Positions 27,865-37,601 of a stretch of 64,000 nucleotides of DNA are shown piece by piece; positions within the stretch are counted from its first letter, which is position 1; each line of letters opens with the position of its first letter. Source of the DNA: Bosea vaviloviae (GTDB lineage Bacteria; Pseudomonadota; Alphaproteobacteria; Rhizobiales; Beijerinckiaceae). The stretch spans positions 5,447,001 through 5,511,000 of the forward strand of contig NZ_CP017147.1 in NCBI RefSeq assembly GCF_001741865.1, written 5' to 3'. A program made the position numbers and the translations under genes. A model generated the notes under the pieces. That model searched no databases. It was not told the origin of the DNA and was given only the letters and a program-made list of their open reading frames with translations.

Positions 27865-28281
27865 ATGACGTCGGATGCCGCCGCCTTCTTCGCCATCGTC
27901 ATCTTGATGCTTCCGATGGCGTATCTTCTGCTGGCAGCGCCCGGCTTTCTCTTCTTCAAACTCGACATCCCGCAAGTCGCCCGGCTTTTGCGCGGCATGT
28001 TCCATGCCTATTTCCTGACATTGACCATCACCAGCGTCATTGGAACGGTGGCTTTCGCCGTGGCAGGACGACGGGCCGTCATCATTGGCGTCGGCGTCCT
28101 GGCCTTCACGGTCTCAGCGCGCCGCTGGTTCCTGCAGCGGATGGATCCCCAGATCGATGCTCGGCCTGCCGATGCGGCCCGTCAGCTGCGCTGGCTGCAT
28201 TGCGGCGGCATGCTCTTCAATGCGATCGAGCTCGCCATCGTCGCGAGCAGTGTTCCCTACATCATGGATACGTCGAGCTGA
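27865..28281 (+). CDS. Small four-helix membrane protein of unknown function
   Basis: A 138-residue protein from ATG 27865 (MTSDAAAFFAIVILMLPMAY). Four hydrophobic segments are visible: AIVILMLPMAYLLLAAPGFLF, FLTLTITSVIGTVAFAVAG, AVIIGVGVLAFTV and NAIELAIVASSVPYI. A loop with GWLHCGG-like sequence (LRWLHCGGMLFN) sits before the last helix. No family is recognised. It ends 31 bp before the murD stop and reads convergently with it; it is the last gene of the inserted block. Confidence 0.6.
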   Translation: MTSDAAAFFAIVILMLPMAYLLLAAPGFLFFKLDIPQVARLLRGMFHAYFLTLTITSVIGTVAFAVAGRRAVIIGVGVLAFTVSARRWFLQRMDPQIDARPADAARQLRWLHCGGMLFNAIELAIVASSVPYIMDTSS

Positions 28282-28312
28282 TCAGCTTTGACCAACGGGC
28301 CTGCGGAGCAGC

Positions 28313-29743
28313 CTAATCCGCCCCGAACGGCACCAAGCCCGGCAGCGCCTTGACCAGCGCCCTGAAGACGTCGCCGCGCACCTCGAAATTCGGGAACTGG
28401 TCGAAGGAGGCGCAAGCCGGCGAGAGCAGCACCGCGATCTCGCCTTCGCCGGGCTGAGCCTGCGCGTCGCGGGTCGCGGCAGCGACCGCGACATCGAGCG
28501 TGCCGCTGCGCTCGTAAGCGACGCGGCCGTCCTGATCGAAGGTCCCCGCAAACAGGTCGCTCGCCGCGCCGATGAGGTAGGCCTTGGCAATGTTGGGGAA
28601 GTAGCGGGTCAGGCTCTCGATGCCGCCCTCCTTCGCCTTGCCGCCCAAAATCCAGAAGATGTCGCGGAAGGAGGTCAGCGCCTTTTCGGTGGAATCGGCG
28701 TTGGTCGCCTTGGAATCATTGATGAAGACGACCCGGCCGACGCGGCCGATCTCCTCCATGCGGTGGGCCAGGCCCGGATAGGTCTTGAAGCCCGCCGCGA
28801 TCTCCTCGGCGCTCAGCCCAAGCGCGAAGCAGGCGGCGAAAGCCGCCGCCGCGTTCTGGGCGTTGTGGGAGCCGCGCAAGCTACCGATGCCGGCGAGGTT
28901 CGCCACGACCTTGGGCTTGCCGTCCCTGACCTGGACGATGCGGGTGTCGAGCTTGCCGGCATTGGCCGTGATGCCGGCGAAGACGCCCTCGTCCAGCGGC
29001 TGCTCGCCGCTGATCTTGACCAGCGGTCGGCCCGACGCCGCCCGCCGCCGCGCCATCTGCTTGGACGGCTCGTCATCGACGCCGATCACGGCGATGTCGG
29101 ACTGGGCGACGAGACGCTCCTTGATCGCGCCGTAGTTTTCGAAGGTGCCATGCCGGTCGAGATGGTCCGGCGTCAGGTTCATCTGGATGCCGACGGTCGG
29201 CGCCAGCGAAGGCGCCAGGTCGATCTGGTAGCTCGAACATTCGATGACATGGACGCGGTTTTGCGCCGGCGGCTCCAGCGCCAGAACGGCCGTGCCGATA
29301 TTGCCACCCATCTGCACGTCGCGGCCGGCCTGGCGCAGCACATGCGCGATCAGCGCCGTCGTCGTCGACTTGCCATTGGTGCCGGTGATGCAGACGACCG
29401 GGGCGGCAGGCGCAATCTTCGCCCGCTCGCGGAAGAACAACTCGACATCGCCGATGATCTCGACCCCGGCGGCCCTGGCTTTCTCGACCGTCCAATGCGG
29501 CTGCGGATGGGTCAGCGGCACGCCCGGCGACAGGATGAACGCTACGAAGCCCGCCCAATCCGCCGAGGCGAGATCGACCACCGGAATGCCCTCGGCCGAG
29601 GCCTTGTCGCGGCTCGCCTGGTTGTCGTCCCAGGCCGCGACCTCCGCCCCGCCCGCCTTCAGCGCGCGCGCCGTCGCCAGCCCCGAGCCGCCGAGCCCGA
29701 ACAGAGCCAGGCGCTTGCCTCTGAAAACGGTGACGGGCGTCAT
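28313..29743 (-). CDS. murD: UDP-N-acetylmuramoyl-L-alanine--D-glutamate ligase MurD
   Basis: Adds D-Glu to UDP-MurNAc-L-Ala. The 476-residue protein has the N-terminal [13 protein letters not shown], the ATP loop [15 protein letters not shown], the segment [18 protein letters not shown] and [16 protein letters not shown], the C-domain [25 protein letters not shown] and [22 protein letters not shown]. It abuts mraY (2-bp gap). Its last 200 bp are duplicated in decayed form at 25318-25523. Confidence 0.98.
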   Translation of the reverse strand: MTPVTVFRGKRLALFGLGGSGLATARALKAGGAEVAAWDDNQASRDKASAEGIPVVDLASADWAGFVAFILSPGVPLTHPQPHWTVEKARAAGVEIIGDVELFFRERAKIAPAAPVVCITGTNGKSTTTALIAHVLRQAGRDVQMGGNIGTAVLALEPPAQNRVHVIECSSYQIDLAPSLAPTVGIQMNLTPDHLDRHGTFENYGAIKERLVAQSDIAVIGVDDEPSKQMARRRAASGRPLVKISGEQPLDEGVFAGITANAGKLDTRIVQVRDGKPKVVANLAGIGSLRGSHNAQNAAAAFAACFALGLSAEEIAAGFKTYPGLAHRMEEIGRVGRVVFINDSKATNADSTEKALTSFRDIFWILGGKAKEGGIESLTRYFPNIAKAYLIGAASDLFAGTFDQDGRVAYERSGTLDVAVAAATRDAQAQPGEGEIAVLLSPACASFDQFPNFEVRGDVFRALVKALPGLVPFGAD

Positions 29744-29745
29744 GA

Positions 29746-30828
29746 TCAGCGCAACTTGAGCGTGGAGAGACCGACCAGCGCCAGCACCACCGAGATGATC
29801 CAGAAGCGGATCACCACTTGCGGCTCGGTCCAGCCCAGCTTCTCGAAATGATGGTGGATCGGCGCCATCAGGAAGACGCGCTTGCCGGTGCGTTTGTAGA
29901 CTGCGACCTGGATGATGACCGAGAGCGCCTCGATCACGAACAGGCCACCGACGATGGCGAGCACGATCTCATGCTTGGTCGCGACAGCAATCACGCCGAG
30001 CATGCCGCCAAGACCGAGCGAGCCGGTGTCGCCCATGAAGATTTGCGCCGGCGGGGCGTTGAACCAGAGGAAGCCCAGCCCGGCCCCGATCATCGCGCCG
30101 CAGATCACCGAGAGCTCGCCCGAGCCCGGCACATGGTGGATCTGCAGGTAGTTGGCGAAGATCGCGTTGCCGGTGAGATAGGCGATGAAACCGAAGGTCG
30201 CCGCCGCGATCATCACCGGCACGATGGCGAGCCCGTCGAGCCCGTCGGTCAGATTGACCGCGTTGCCGGCGCCGACCACGACGAAGGCCGTGACCAGCGG
30301 GAAGAACAGGCCGAGCGGAATGACCAGTTCCTTGAGGAAGGGCATGGCGAAGCCTGACGAGATGCCGGCAGGGCCGAGCTGCATGATGACGCTGCAGGCG
30401 ACCAGCGCGATCGCGACCTCCAGCAGGAGCCTCGCCTTGCCGGAAAAGCCCTTATGCGACTGCTTCGTCACCTTCAGGTAATCGTCGTAAAAGCCGATCG
30501 CCGCATAGCTCGCCGCCACCCCGAGCACGACCCAGACATAGGCGTTGCGCAGATTGCCCCAGAGCAGCGTCGCCGCGAACAGCCCGGCCAGGATCATCAA
30601 CCCGCCCATGGTCGGCGTGCCGCGCTTGGCGAGATGGGATTCCGGCCCGTCGGTGCGGATCGGCTGGCCCTTGCCCTGCTTGATGCGCAGCCAGGAGATC
30701 GCGGCCGGACCGAAGAAGAAGACGAAGAGCAACGCGGTCGCAGTCGCACCACCGACGCGGAAGGTGATGTAGCGGAACACGTTCAGGATCGGGAACGTGC
30801 CGGAGAAATCGGCGAGCCAGACGAGCAT
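29746..30828 (-). CDS. mraY: Phospho-MurNAc-pentapeptide transferase MraY
   Basis: Transfers phospho-MurNAc-pentapeptide to undecaprenyl phosphate, forming lipid I. The 360-residue polytopic enzyme has ten hydrophobic helices and the catalytic motifs GGLMILAG (after RGTPTM), the Asp pair in [23 protein letters not shown] split across a loop, [23 protein letters not shown] and the His-rich [13 protein letters not shown]. It lies between murF (19-bp gap) and murD (2-bp gap). Confidence 0.98.
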   Translation of the reverse strand: MLVWLADFSGTFPILNVFRYITFRVGGATATALLFVFFFGPAAISWLRIKQGKGQPIRTDGPESHLAKRGTPTMGGLMILAGLFAATLLWGNLRNAYVWVVLGVAASYAAIGFYDDYLKVTKQSHKGFSGKARLLLEVAIALVACSVIMQLGPAGISSGFAMPFLKELVIPLGLFFPLVTAFVVVGAGNAVNLTDGLDGLAIVPVMIAAATFGFIAYLTGNAIFANYLQIHHVPGSGELSVICGAMIGAGLGFLWFNAPPAQIFMGDTGSLGLGGMLGVIAVATKHEIVLAIVGGLFVIEALSVIIQVAVYKRTGKRVFLMAPIHHHFEKLGWTEPQVVIRFWIISVVLALVGLSTLKLR

Positions 30829-30847
30829 CGGTTTTCAGTCTCTTGTT

Positions 30848-32272
30848 CTATTCATCGGCCTGCAGGGTCGGGAAACGCGCCACGATCGCCTTCACGATCG
30901 GCCCCATGCGCGAACCTAGTGACCCCTTGACCGTGACGACGTCGCCGGCCCTGATCGCATCCAGTACGAGCGGCTCAAGCCCGCTCGACTGGGCGGCATA
31001 AGCACCCCTGAGGGTGGATGGCAAGCTGTCGTAGAGCCCGCGCATCAATGGACCACAGGCGAAAACCTTGTCGACGCCGTTGCCGAGGACGACCTCGGCC
31101 AGGCCCTTGTGGAGCTCGGGCCCGCTCGGCCCGAGCTCCAGCATGTCACCCAGCACGGCAACGCGCCGGCCGCGCCCGGACACCGGCATGCGGCCGAGAT
31201 TCTCGATCGCCGCCCGCATCGAGGCCGGGTTGCCGTTATAGCTCTCGTCGATCAGCGCGAAGGCCCCGCCCGGCCCTTGCAGGATCTGCCTTGCGCCTCG
31301 GCCGGCCGGCGGCTTGAGATCGCCCAGCGCCAGCGCCGCCAAGGCGAGATCGGCGCCAAGCGCCGTGACGGCTGCGAGAACCGCGAGCGAATTCAGCACG
31401 ATATGCTTGCCCGGGCTGCCGAGCCGATAGGTGACCGGCTGGCCCATCACGACGGCATCCACCGTGGAGACATCGGGCTTCAGCGCACAGGAAACCAGCC
31501 TGACATCGGCATCCATGCTCTCGCCGAAGCTGATGATGCGCCCGGCCGGGCCGGCCTTGGCGAGACTGCGCAAAAGCTCAGTCTGCGGGATGTCGGCGTT
31601 GATGATGGCGGTGCCGCCGGGCTCCAGCGCCCAGAACACCGAGGCCTTTTCCTCGGCGATGCCTTCAAGCGAGGCGAAGGCCGCCAGATGCACCGGCTGG
31701 ATCGTCGTGATGATCGCGACATGCGGGCGCACGAGCCGGGCCAACGGCAGGATTTCGCCGGGGTTGCTCATGCCGATCTCATAGACGCCATAGGCGACAT
31801 CGGCCGGTGTGCGACATAAAGTCAGTGGCACGCCCCAGTGATTGTTGTAGGAGGCGACCGGCGCATGCGTCTTGCCCTGACGCGACAGGACGAGCCGCAG
31901 CGCCTCCTTGGTGCCGGTCTTGCCGACGGAGCCTGTCACCGCGACGACCTGAGCCTTGAGTTCGGCCCGGCGCGCTGCGCCGGCCAGCTCCATCGCCCGC
32001 AGCACGTCGGGCACCACGGCGTAAGGCCCCTCGCCGCTGAATCGTGCGGCATGCGCCTCGTCGATCACCGCGAGCGCGGCACCTTTCGCGAGCGCGCCTG
32101 CGACGAACTCATGGCCGTCGCGCGCCTCCCCCTGGATGGCGAAGAAGGCGTCGCCCGGCTCTAGCGTGCGGGTGTCGATCGAGGCCCCGGTCACGGCGGC
32201 CGGCGTCGCCCCGGCAAGCCGCGCGCCCATGGCCGCGACCAGGCGGTCTCCGCTCCACAAGGGCGCGCTCAT
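30848..32272 (-). CDS. murF: UDP-MurNAc-tripeptide--D-Ala-D-Ala ligase MurF
   Basis: Completes the stem pentapeptide by adding the dipeptide made by Ddl. The 474-residue protein has the N-terminal SIDTRTLEPGDAFFAIQGEARDG split motif, the ATP loop VTGSVGKTGTKEAL (T-G-S-V-G-K-T), YNNHWGVPLTL, EIGMSNPGEI and IDESYNGNPASMRAAI. Its ATG overlaps the murE stop by ATGA (32269-32272). Confidence 0.98.
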   Translation of the reverse strand: MSAPLWSGDRLVAAMGARLAGATPAAVTGASIDTRTLEPGDAFFAIQGEARDGHEFVAGALAKGAALAVIDEAHAARFSGEGPYAVVPDVLRAMELAGAARRAELKAQVVAVTGSVGKTGTKEALRLVLSRQGKTHAPVASYNNHWGVPLTLCRTPADVAYGVYEIGMSNPGEILPLARLVRPHVAIITTIQPVHLAAFASLEGIAEEKASVFWALEPGGTAIINADIPQTELLRSLAKAGPAGRIISFGESMDADVRLVSCALKPDVSTVDAVVMGQPVTYRLGSPGKHIVLNSLAVLAAVTALGADLALAALALGDLKPPAGRGARQILQGPGGAFALIDESYNGNPASMRAAIENLGRMPVSGRGRRVAVLGDMLELGPSGPELHKGLAEVVLGNGVDKVFACGPLMRGLYDSLPSTLRGAYAAQSSGLEPLVLDAIRAGDVVTVKGSLGSRMGPIVKAIVARFPTLQADE

Positions 32273-33726
32273 TGATCCATCTCCGCAATCGCCGCCCGCA
32301 CTACGTCCTGATCCGAGAACGGCAATGTCCGGTCGCCGATGATCTGGCCGGTTTCATGGCCTTTTCCGGCTACGACGAGGACATCGCCGGTTCCCAGCAA
32401 GCCGACAGCGTGGCGAATGGCCTTCGCCCTGTCGCCGATCTCTGTCAGCTTGGGCGAGGCCGCAAGGATCTCGGCTCGGATCGCTCCCGGATCCTCGGTG
32501 CGCGGATTGTCGTCGGTCACGATCGCCAGATCGGCGAGATCGGCCGCAATCTGGCCCATCACAGGCCGCTTGCCACGGTCGCGATCGCCACCGCAGCCGA
32601 AAACGCAGATCAGACGCCCCGCCGCATAGGGCCGCAAGGTCGCAAGCACGGCCTCCAGCGCGTCGGGCTTATGGGCGAAATCGACGACGGCGAGCCCGCC
32701 CTTCAGCGAGCCGACGCGTTCGAGCCGTCCCGGCACGCCGACGAGGCCCGACAACGCGTTGAGCGCGGCCTCCGGCGCCTCACCTGCCGCGACAGCGAGC
32801 CCGGCGGCGACCAGCGCATTCCCGGCCATGAAATCGCCGACCAGCGGCAGCACGACCTCGATCTCCCGGCCCTGCGCCCGGACCTGAAGGCGCTGCGAAA
32901 AGCCCTCCCGCAGCACTTCCAGCAATGTCAGCGTCTCGCCAGCGCAGCCGACGCCGATGATGGGGTGGCCCTTCGCCACAGCGGCGGCCGACGCCTTGTC
33001 GGCAAATGCGCCGTCGCGATTGATCACGACCGGCGCGCCAGCGGGCAGCAGGTCCCAGAGCCGCAGCTTGGCGTCGAGATAGTCCTCCACGGTCGGGTGA
33101 TAGTCGAGATGGTCGCGGCCGAGATTGAGATAGGCGCCGGCAGCAAGCCGCACCCCGTCGAGCCGGCGCTGGTCGAGCCCATGCGAGGAGGCTTCCATCG
33201 CCAGATGCGTGATGCCCTCGCCGGCGAGCTTGTCGAGCGAGGCATGTAGCGACAGCGGATCGGGCGTCGTCAGCGAGCCGTATTTCGAGCCCTTGGAGGT
33301 GACGATGCCGACCGTGCCGAGGCTAGCCGCCTCATGGCCGAGCACCTGGAAGATCTGGCGGGTGAAGTCGGCGACCGAGGATTTGCCGCTCGTGCCCGTC
33401 ACCGCGACGATGGTTGCGGGCTGGCGCGGATGGACGACCGCAGCCGCCAGCGACAAGGCCAGGCGCGGATCGCCGACCTGTGCGAAGACGATCGCGCCGT
33501 CGAGATCCTGCGGCCTGGGCTGGCCCGAGACGATGGCGGTCGCACCGCGCGCGACCGCGTCCGCGATGAAGCGCGCACCGTCAGCCTTGGCCCCGGCGAG
33601 TGCCACGAAGACCGCGCCGGGCGCGGCCTTGCGGCTGTCGAAGACGACACCCGTTACGCTGCGATCCGCGTCGGCCGGAAAGGCTCCGGGAAAGAGTTGG
33701 CCGAGGCTCCAGTTTCGCGCATTCAT
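32269..33726 (-). CDS. murE: UDP-MurNAc-dipeptide--meso-diaminopimelate ligase MurE
   Basis: Adds the third residue of the stem peptide. ATG 33726 (MNARNWSLGQLFPG) is chosen; a GTG nine codons earlier is possible. Key motifs: DSRKAAPGAVFVALAG, ATP loop VTGTSGKSSVADFTRQ, EASSHGLDQRRLDGV, YLNLGRDHLDYHPTVEDY and the C-domain DNPRTEDP, where the DNPR form selects meso-diaminopimelate as expected for a Gram-negative wall. The stop overlaps murF. Confidence 0.97.
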   Translation of the reverse strand: MNARNWSLGQLFPGAFPADADRSVTGVVFDSRKAAPGAVFVALAGAKADGARFIADAVARGATAIVSGQPRPQDLDGAIVFAQVGDPRLALSLAAAVVHPRQPATIVAVTGTSGKSSVADFTRQIFQVLGHEAASLGTVGIVTSKGSKYGSLTTPDPLSLHASLDKLAGEGITHLAMEASSHGLDQRRLDGVRLAAGAYLNLGRDHLDYHPTVEDYLDAKLRLWDLLPAGAPVVINRDGAFADKASAAAVAKGHPIIGVGCAGETLTLLEVLREGFSQRLQVRAQGREIEVVLPLVGDFMAGNALVAAGLAVAAGEAPEAALNALSGLVGVPGRLERVGSLKGGLAVVDFAHKPDALEAVLATLRPYAAGRLICVFGCGGDRDRGKRPVMGQIAADLADLAIVTDDNPRTEDPGAIRAEILAASPKLTEIGDRAKAIRHAVGLLGTGDVLVVAGKGHETGQIIGDRTLPFSDQDVVRAAIAEMDQ

Positions 33727-33777
33727 CGCTCGGCCAAAGCCCTGCCTGCCCACAACAACAATCGCCCTGCCATGCTA

Positions 33778-35538
33778 TCAGCGACTGCCCCAGGCGCCGA
33801 GCTTCGCCATCAGCGGGAACGGTGCGATCGGAGGCTCGAAGCGCGGCGCGAGGCCGAGGATCGGCGCAGCGCGCTCGATGACCCTGCCGGTGGTGACGCC
33901 GGCGTTCCATGCAGCCGTCGAGTAGCCGCCGCTTTCGGCATAGCCCTTGGGCTCGTCATAGATCGCAAGGAACAGGTATTTCGGTTTGTCGGAGGGAGCG
34001 ATCGCCGTAAAGGTGGTGAAGTTGCGGTTCTTGGCATAGCGCCCGTTGATGACCTTCTCGGCCGTTCCGGTCTTGCCGCCGACGAAGTAGCCGGCGACGT
34101 CGGCCTTGCGGGCCGAGCCTCTCTCGCCGTTGAGCCGCATGATGAAGCGCATCGCTTCCGAGGTCTCCGGCTTGATCACGCGCACGCCGGTCTTCCTTGC
34201 GTCCTCTTCGGAACGCTTCAGGAAAGTCGGAGTGATGAAGGTGCCGCCATTGACCAGCGCGCCCACCGCCGCCATCGCCTGGAGCGGCGCGACCGCGAGC
34301 CCGTGACCGAAGGCGATCGTCGCCGTGTTGATCTCGCCCCAGCGGCTCGGAACGATCGGAGCGGCGCTCTCGGGCAGCTCCGTCGTCATCCGGTCGAGCT
34401 GCATCATCTTCTTCAGGAAGGCCTTGTGGCCCTCGACGCCGACGGAGAGCGCCATCTTGATCGAACCCATGTTCGAGGAATGCACGAACACCTCCGGCAC
34501 CGTCAGCGTGCGCCCCGTGCCATGGTATTCCTTGATGACCTGCCGGCCGAAGCGCATCATCCCGCCCGCGGTCGAGTAGCTCGAATTGATGTTGGCCTTG
34601 CCTGAATCCAGCGCCATCGCGATGGTCAGCGCCTTGAAGGTCGAGCCCATCTCGTAGACGCCGACATTCATCCGGTTGATCCGGTCCTTCTCGAGCGCAT
34701 CGACCGGATTGCCCGGGTCGAAATCCGGCAGCGAGACCAGCCCCAGCACCTCGCCGGTGTTGACGTCCAGGATGGCGCCAGCGGCGGCGATCGCCTTGAA
34801 CCGCTCCATGCCCTTGACCATTTCGTCGCGCAGCAGGTGCTGGACACGCAGATCGACCGAGAGCGTCACCGGCTTCAGGTCGGAGGCCTGCGTCGCGAGC
34901 CCCGCCCCGTACAGATCCTGCAGGCCCTGCGTGTCGATGTATTTCTCGATGCCGGCAATGCCGACATTGTCGATGCTGGCGAAGCCCAGCACATGGGCGG
35001 CAGCCGGCCCGTTGGGATAGACGCGCTTGTTCTCGGGCACGAAGCCGACGCCTGGAATGCCGAGCCGGTGGACCTCCGCCTGCTGACGCGGCGTGATCTC
35101 GCGCTTGACCCAGACGAAGCCCTTCTTGGTGCCGAGCTTCTCGCGCAGCTCCTTGGCGTCGAGATCGGGCAGGACGGCGGTCAGGAGCTCCGTCGCTTCG
35201 TCCTTGTCGAGGATATTTCGCGGCTCGGCAAAGACCGAAACCGTCCTGATATCGGTCGCCAGCACAACGCCATTGCGGTCGAGGATATCGGGCCGCGCGG
35301 CGGAGATCGCATTCGCGGTGGCCCGGCGCAGGCCGACCTGCTCGCCGGGCAGCGTCGCCAGCATGACGAGCCGGCCGGTGATGGCGAGGAACAGCGCGGA
35401 GAAGGCGAGGATCACCAGGCCGACGCGCGGCTGGCTCTTCTCGCCGCTCATGCGGAAGACGTCGCGCAGGAAGCTGAAGAGCCGGCGCGCCGGCGGCGGC
35501 GCTTCGGCGCCAGGCTCGGAGGTCGTCTCAACGCTCAT
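33778..35538 (-). CDS. ftsI: Septal peptidoglycan transpeptidase FtsI (PBP3)
   Basis: Class B penicillin-binding protein crosslinking septal wall. The 586-residue protein has one N-terminal membrane helix (VGLVILAFSALFLAITGRLV), the pedestal motif RPDILDRNGVVLATD, and the transpeptidase motifs S-T-F-K (in MGSTFKAL), S-S-N (VHSSNMGS) and K-T-G-T (GGKTGTAEK). Its start overlaps the ftsL stop by ATGA (35535-35538), so production of the two partners is coupled. Confidence 0.98.
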   Translation of the reverse strand: MSVETTSEPGAEAPPPARRLFSFLRDVFRMSGEKSQPRVGLVILAFSALFLAITGRLVMLATLPGEQVGLRRATANAISAARPDILDRNGVVLATDIRTVSVFAEPRNILDKDEATELLTAVLPDLDAKELREKLGTKKGFVWVKREITPRQQAEVHRLGIPGVGFVPENKRVYPNGPAAAHVLGFASIDNVGIAGIEKYIDTQGLQDLYGAGLATQASDLKPVTLSVDLRVQHLLRDEMVKGMERFKAIAAAGAILDVNTGEVLGLVSLPDFDPGNPVDALEKDRINRMNVGVYEMGSTFKALTIAMALDSGKANINSSYSTAGGMMRFGRQVIKEYHGTGRTLTVPEVFVHSSNMGSIKMALSVGVEGHKAFLKKMMQLDRMTTELPESAAPIVPSRWGEINTATIAFGHGLAVAPLQAMAAVGALVNGGTFITPTFLKRSEEDARKTGVRVIKPETSEAMRFIMRLNGERGSARKADVAGYFVGGKTGTAEKVINGRYAKNRNFTTFTAIAPSDKPKYLFLAIYDEPKGYAESGGYSTAAWNAGVTTGRVIERAAPILGLAPRFEPPIAPFPLMAKLGAWGSR

Positions 35539-35921
35539 GGCCTGCCTCCGGGAGTGGTTGCGCTCGCCTTGCGATCCCTGGGGGTCTCGGTCGGCAGGCC
35601 GAGCCCGAGATCCTCAAGCTTGCGGCCGATGGCGTCGACCTTGGGGCCGCGATTGGGAATATCGGAGGCACGCACGACCTGCGTTACCGAGAAAGGCTGC
35701 AGATCGAGATGGCGGTCGGCCAGCGTCTGCAAGCGGTCGGGCCGGGTGAGGAACTGCCATTCGGCCTTGAGCACGGCGATGGCATCGCGCTCGCGCTGCG
35801 CCTTGCTCTTGATCTTCTGCAATTGCTCGGCCTCCAGAGTGGTGCCGTATTTGATCGTGTAGGCATAGAGCGCCGAGGAGACGAGCGCGCCGATGGCGAC
35901 GACATGGAGCAGCTTGATCAC
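35535..35921 (-). CDS. ftsL: Cell division protein FtsL
   Basis: Small bitopic divisome protein. The 128 residues comprise an N-terminal membrane helix (LLHVVAIGALVSSALYAYTIKY) and a coiled coil (LEAEQLQKIKSKAQRERD, AIAVLKAEWQFLTRP) followed by the ADRHLDLQP segment typical of alphaproteobacterial FtsL. Primary sequence is poorly conserved; placement between rsmH and ftsI and the topology decide the call. The start lies 2 bp after the rsmH stop. Confidence 0.93.
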   Translation of the reverse strand: MIKLLHVVAIGALVSSALYAYTIKYGTTLEAEQLQKIKSKAQRERDAIAVLKAEWQFLTRPDRLQTLADRHLDLQPFSVTQVVRASDIPNRGPKVDAIGRKLEDLGLGLPTETPRDRKASATTPGGRP

Positions 35922-35923
35922 GC

Positions 35924-36964
35924 TCAGGGCCTCCGGCGCGGCTGTGGGTCGGGCACTTCGGCAAGCGCCACCAGATCGGGCTCGGCGGCACGCGCGACAG
36001 TGGTCAGCCGCTCCGCCGCGCGCAGCTTGGCCGAGCGTGCCCGCGGGTTGAGCCGCATCTCGGCATCCGTCGGTGCGACCGCCCCCTTCGAGACGAGTCT
36101 GAAGGTCGGCTCGGCGATGGCGACCACGGGCGCGTGGCGCGAGCCCGCAGGGCTACGGCCCGAACGCGCCGCCATGAACTGCTTGACGATGCGATCCTCC
36201 AGCGAGTGGAAGGTCACCACGACCAGCCGCCCGCCGGGCTTGAGCACGGCTTCGGCGGCGTGCAGCGCCTTGACCAGCTCCCCGAGCTCGTCATTGACCG
36301 CAATGCGCAAGGCCTGGAACACCCGCGTCGCGGGATGCGCTCCGCCGGGCTCGGTCCAGACGATGCCGGCGACAAGATCGGCAAGCTGCTTTGTCGTCGT
36401 CAGCGGCTCCTTGCGCCGCGCCTCGACCACGGCGCGCGCCACGGCGCGCGAGCGCCGCTCCTCGCCATAGTGATAGAAGATGTTGGCGAGCAGCCCTTCT
36501 TCGGTCTCGTTGAGGATGTCGGCAGCGCTTTGGCCCTCGCGCCCCATGCGCATGTCGAGCGGCCCGTCGAAGCGAAACGAGAAGCCGCGCTCAGCCTGAT
36601 CGATCTGCATGGAGGACACGCCGATATCGAGCACCACGCCGTCGAGCGGCGCCATCTGGAAGCGCTGCGCCTCCTCGGCGAGCTCGCCGAAGCGCGCCTG
36701 CGACAAGGTCAGCCGACCAGCCATCTCGGCGACGAGATCCGCCCCGCCCGCGATCGCGGTCGGATCACGGTCGAGCCCCAGAAGGGTCGCCCCGGGCGCC
36801 GCTTCGAGCAGGGCGCGGGCATAGCCGCCAGCCCCGAAAGTGCCGTCGAGATAGCGGCCGCCCGGCTGCAGTGCGAGCGCCTGCAGAACCTCGGCCAGCA
36901 GCACCGGCACATGGCGGGCACCCGTATCGACCGCGACGTCGTCTGGCCTGCGACGCCCCCTCAT
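35924..36964 (-). CDS. rsmH: 16S rRNA (cytosine-1402-N4)-methyltransferase RsmH
   Basis: Methylates N4 of C1402 in 16S rRNA. The 346-residue protein reads [33 protein letters not shown] (SAM loop), [33 protein letters not shown] split around the family signature, and [20 protein letters not shown] 36964 overlaps the mraZ stop by ATGA (36961-36964). A much longer open frame upstream (to 37612) is only read-through across mraZ in another frame. Confidence 0.97.
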   Translation of the reverse strand: MRGRRRPDDVAVDTGARHVPVLLAEVLQALALQPGGRYLDGTFGAGGYARALLEAAPGATLLGLDRDPTAIAGGADLVAEMAGRLTLSQARFGELAEEAQRFQMAPLDGVVLDIGVSSMQIDQAERGFSFRFDGPLDMRMGREGQSAADILNETEEGLLANIFYHYGEERRSRAVARAVVEARRKEPLTTTKQLADLVAGIVWTEPGGAHPATRVFQALRIAVNDELGELVKALHAAEAVLKPGGRLVVVTFHSLEDRIVKQFMAARSGRSPAGSRHAPVVAIAEPTFRLVSKGAVAPTDAEMRLNPRARSAKLRAAERLTTVARAAEPDLVALAEVPDPQPRRRP

Positions 36965-37443
36965 GTCCCCGCCCCCGAAGTGGCTGGAGCAGGCAATGAC
37001 GCTCCCAAGCTGCGCTTGACGTCGCGCAGCCGCGTCCGCGCCGCCTCCAGATGAGCCTCGAAGCGGGTGGACTCCCAGAGTTGGAACTTGTGGCCGTGGC
37101 CGACGAAGGTCACCGCATCGCCGATGCCGGCATGCGTCTTCAGCGCCTCGCTGAGCATGATGCGTCCCTCCGGATCGACTTTCAGCACCTCCGAGGCGCC
37201 GTTCAGAGCCGTCGACAGCAATTCCCATTCGTCCGAGAAGGGCGAGAAGCGCGCCAGGATATCGTCGATCGTCGCCCGCAATGCGTGGCCGCCCGCATCC
37301 AGCGCCGGCAGGTCCAGCGTGCGGTGGACGTAAAGCCCCTCGTAGCCGTCCTTCGCCAGGATCGTTCGGAAACTCGCGGGGATGGACACGCGCCCTTTGG
37401 CGTCGAGCCGATTGGTGAAGTTCGAGACGAAGCGGTCTGTCAA
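36961..37443 (-). CDS. mraZ: Transcriptional regulator MraZ
   Basis: DNA-binding repressor of the dcw cluster, and its first gene. The 160-residue protein has two SpoVT/AbrB-like MraZ repeats: [16 protein letters not shown] and [19 protein letters not shown], each with the D-x-x-G-R core. The start is TTG 37443 ([11 protein letters not shown]), supported by GGGAGG five bases upstream; no ATG fits the family N-terminus. Three TGGGN boxes at 37602-37626 overlap the predicted promoter, which fits autorepression. The C-terminus overlaps rsmH. Confidence 0.96.
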   Translation of the reverse strand: MTDRFVSNFTNRLDAKGRVSIPASFRTILAKDGYEGLYVHRTLDLPALDAGGHALRATIDDILARFSPFSDEWELLSTALNGASEVLKVDPEGRIMLSEALKTHAGIGDAVTFVGHGHKFQLWESTRFEAHLEAARTRLRDVKRSLGASLPAPATSGAGT

Positions 37444-37506
37444 CGCCGCCTCCCGGCCTGCTCTTCACATGCATGCCCGGCTCGGCGACGGCCGGGATCA
37501 TGACAC

Positions 37507-37595
37507 CCCGTCGAAGCAGGCAAAGCGCGAGGGCGGGCCGAAATCCGCGCGGCACACGGAGCTTGACCTGACTGTCGCCTGTCTGCTTCGACGGG
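37507..37595 (-). promoter_or_regulatory. 13-bp inverted repeat in the mraZ leader
   Basis: CCCGTCGAAGCAG (37507-37519) and CTGCTTCGACGGG (37583-37595) are perfect complements 63 bases apart. Both lie downstream of the predicted promoter, so the dcw mRNA leader can close a long-range stem upstream of the TTG start. Confidence 0.65.
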
Positions 37596-37601
37596 ATGAT
37601 T

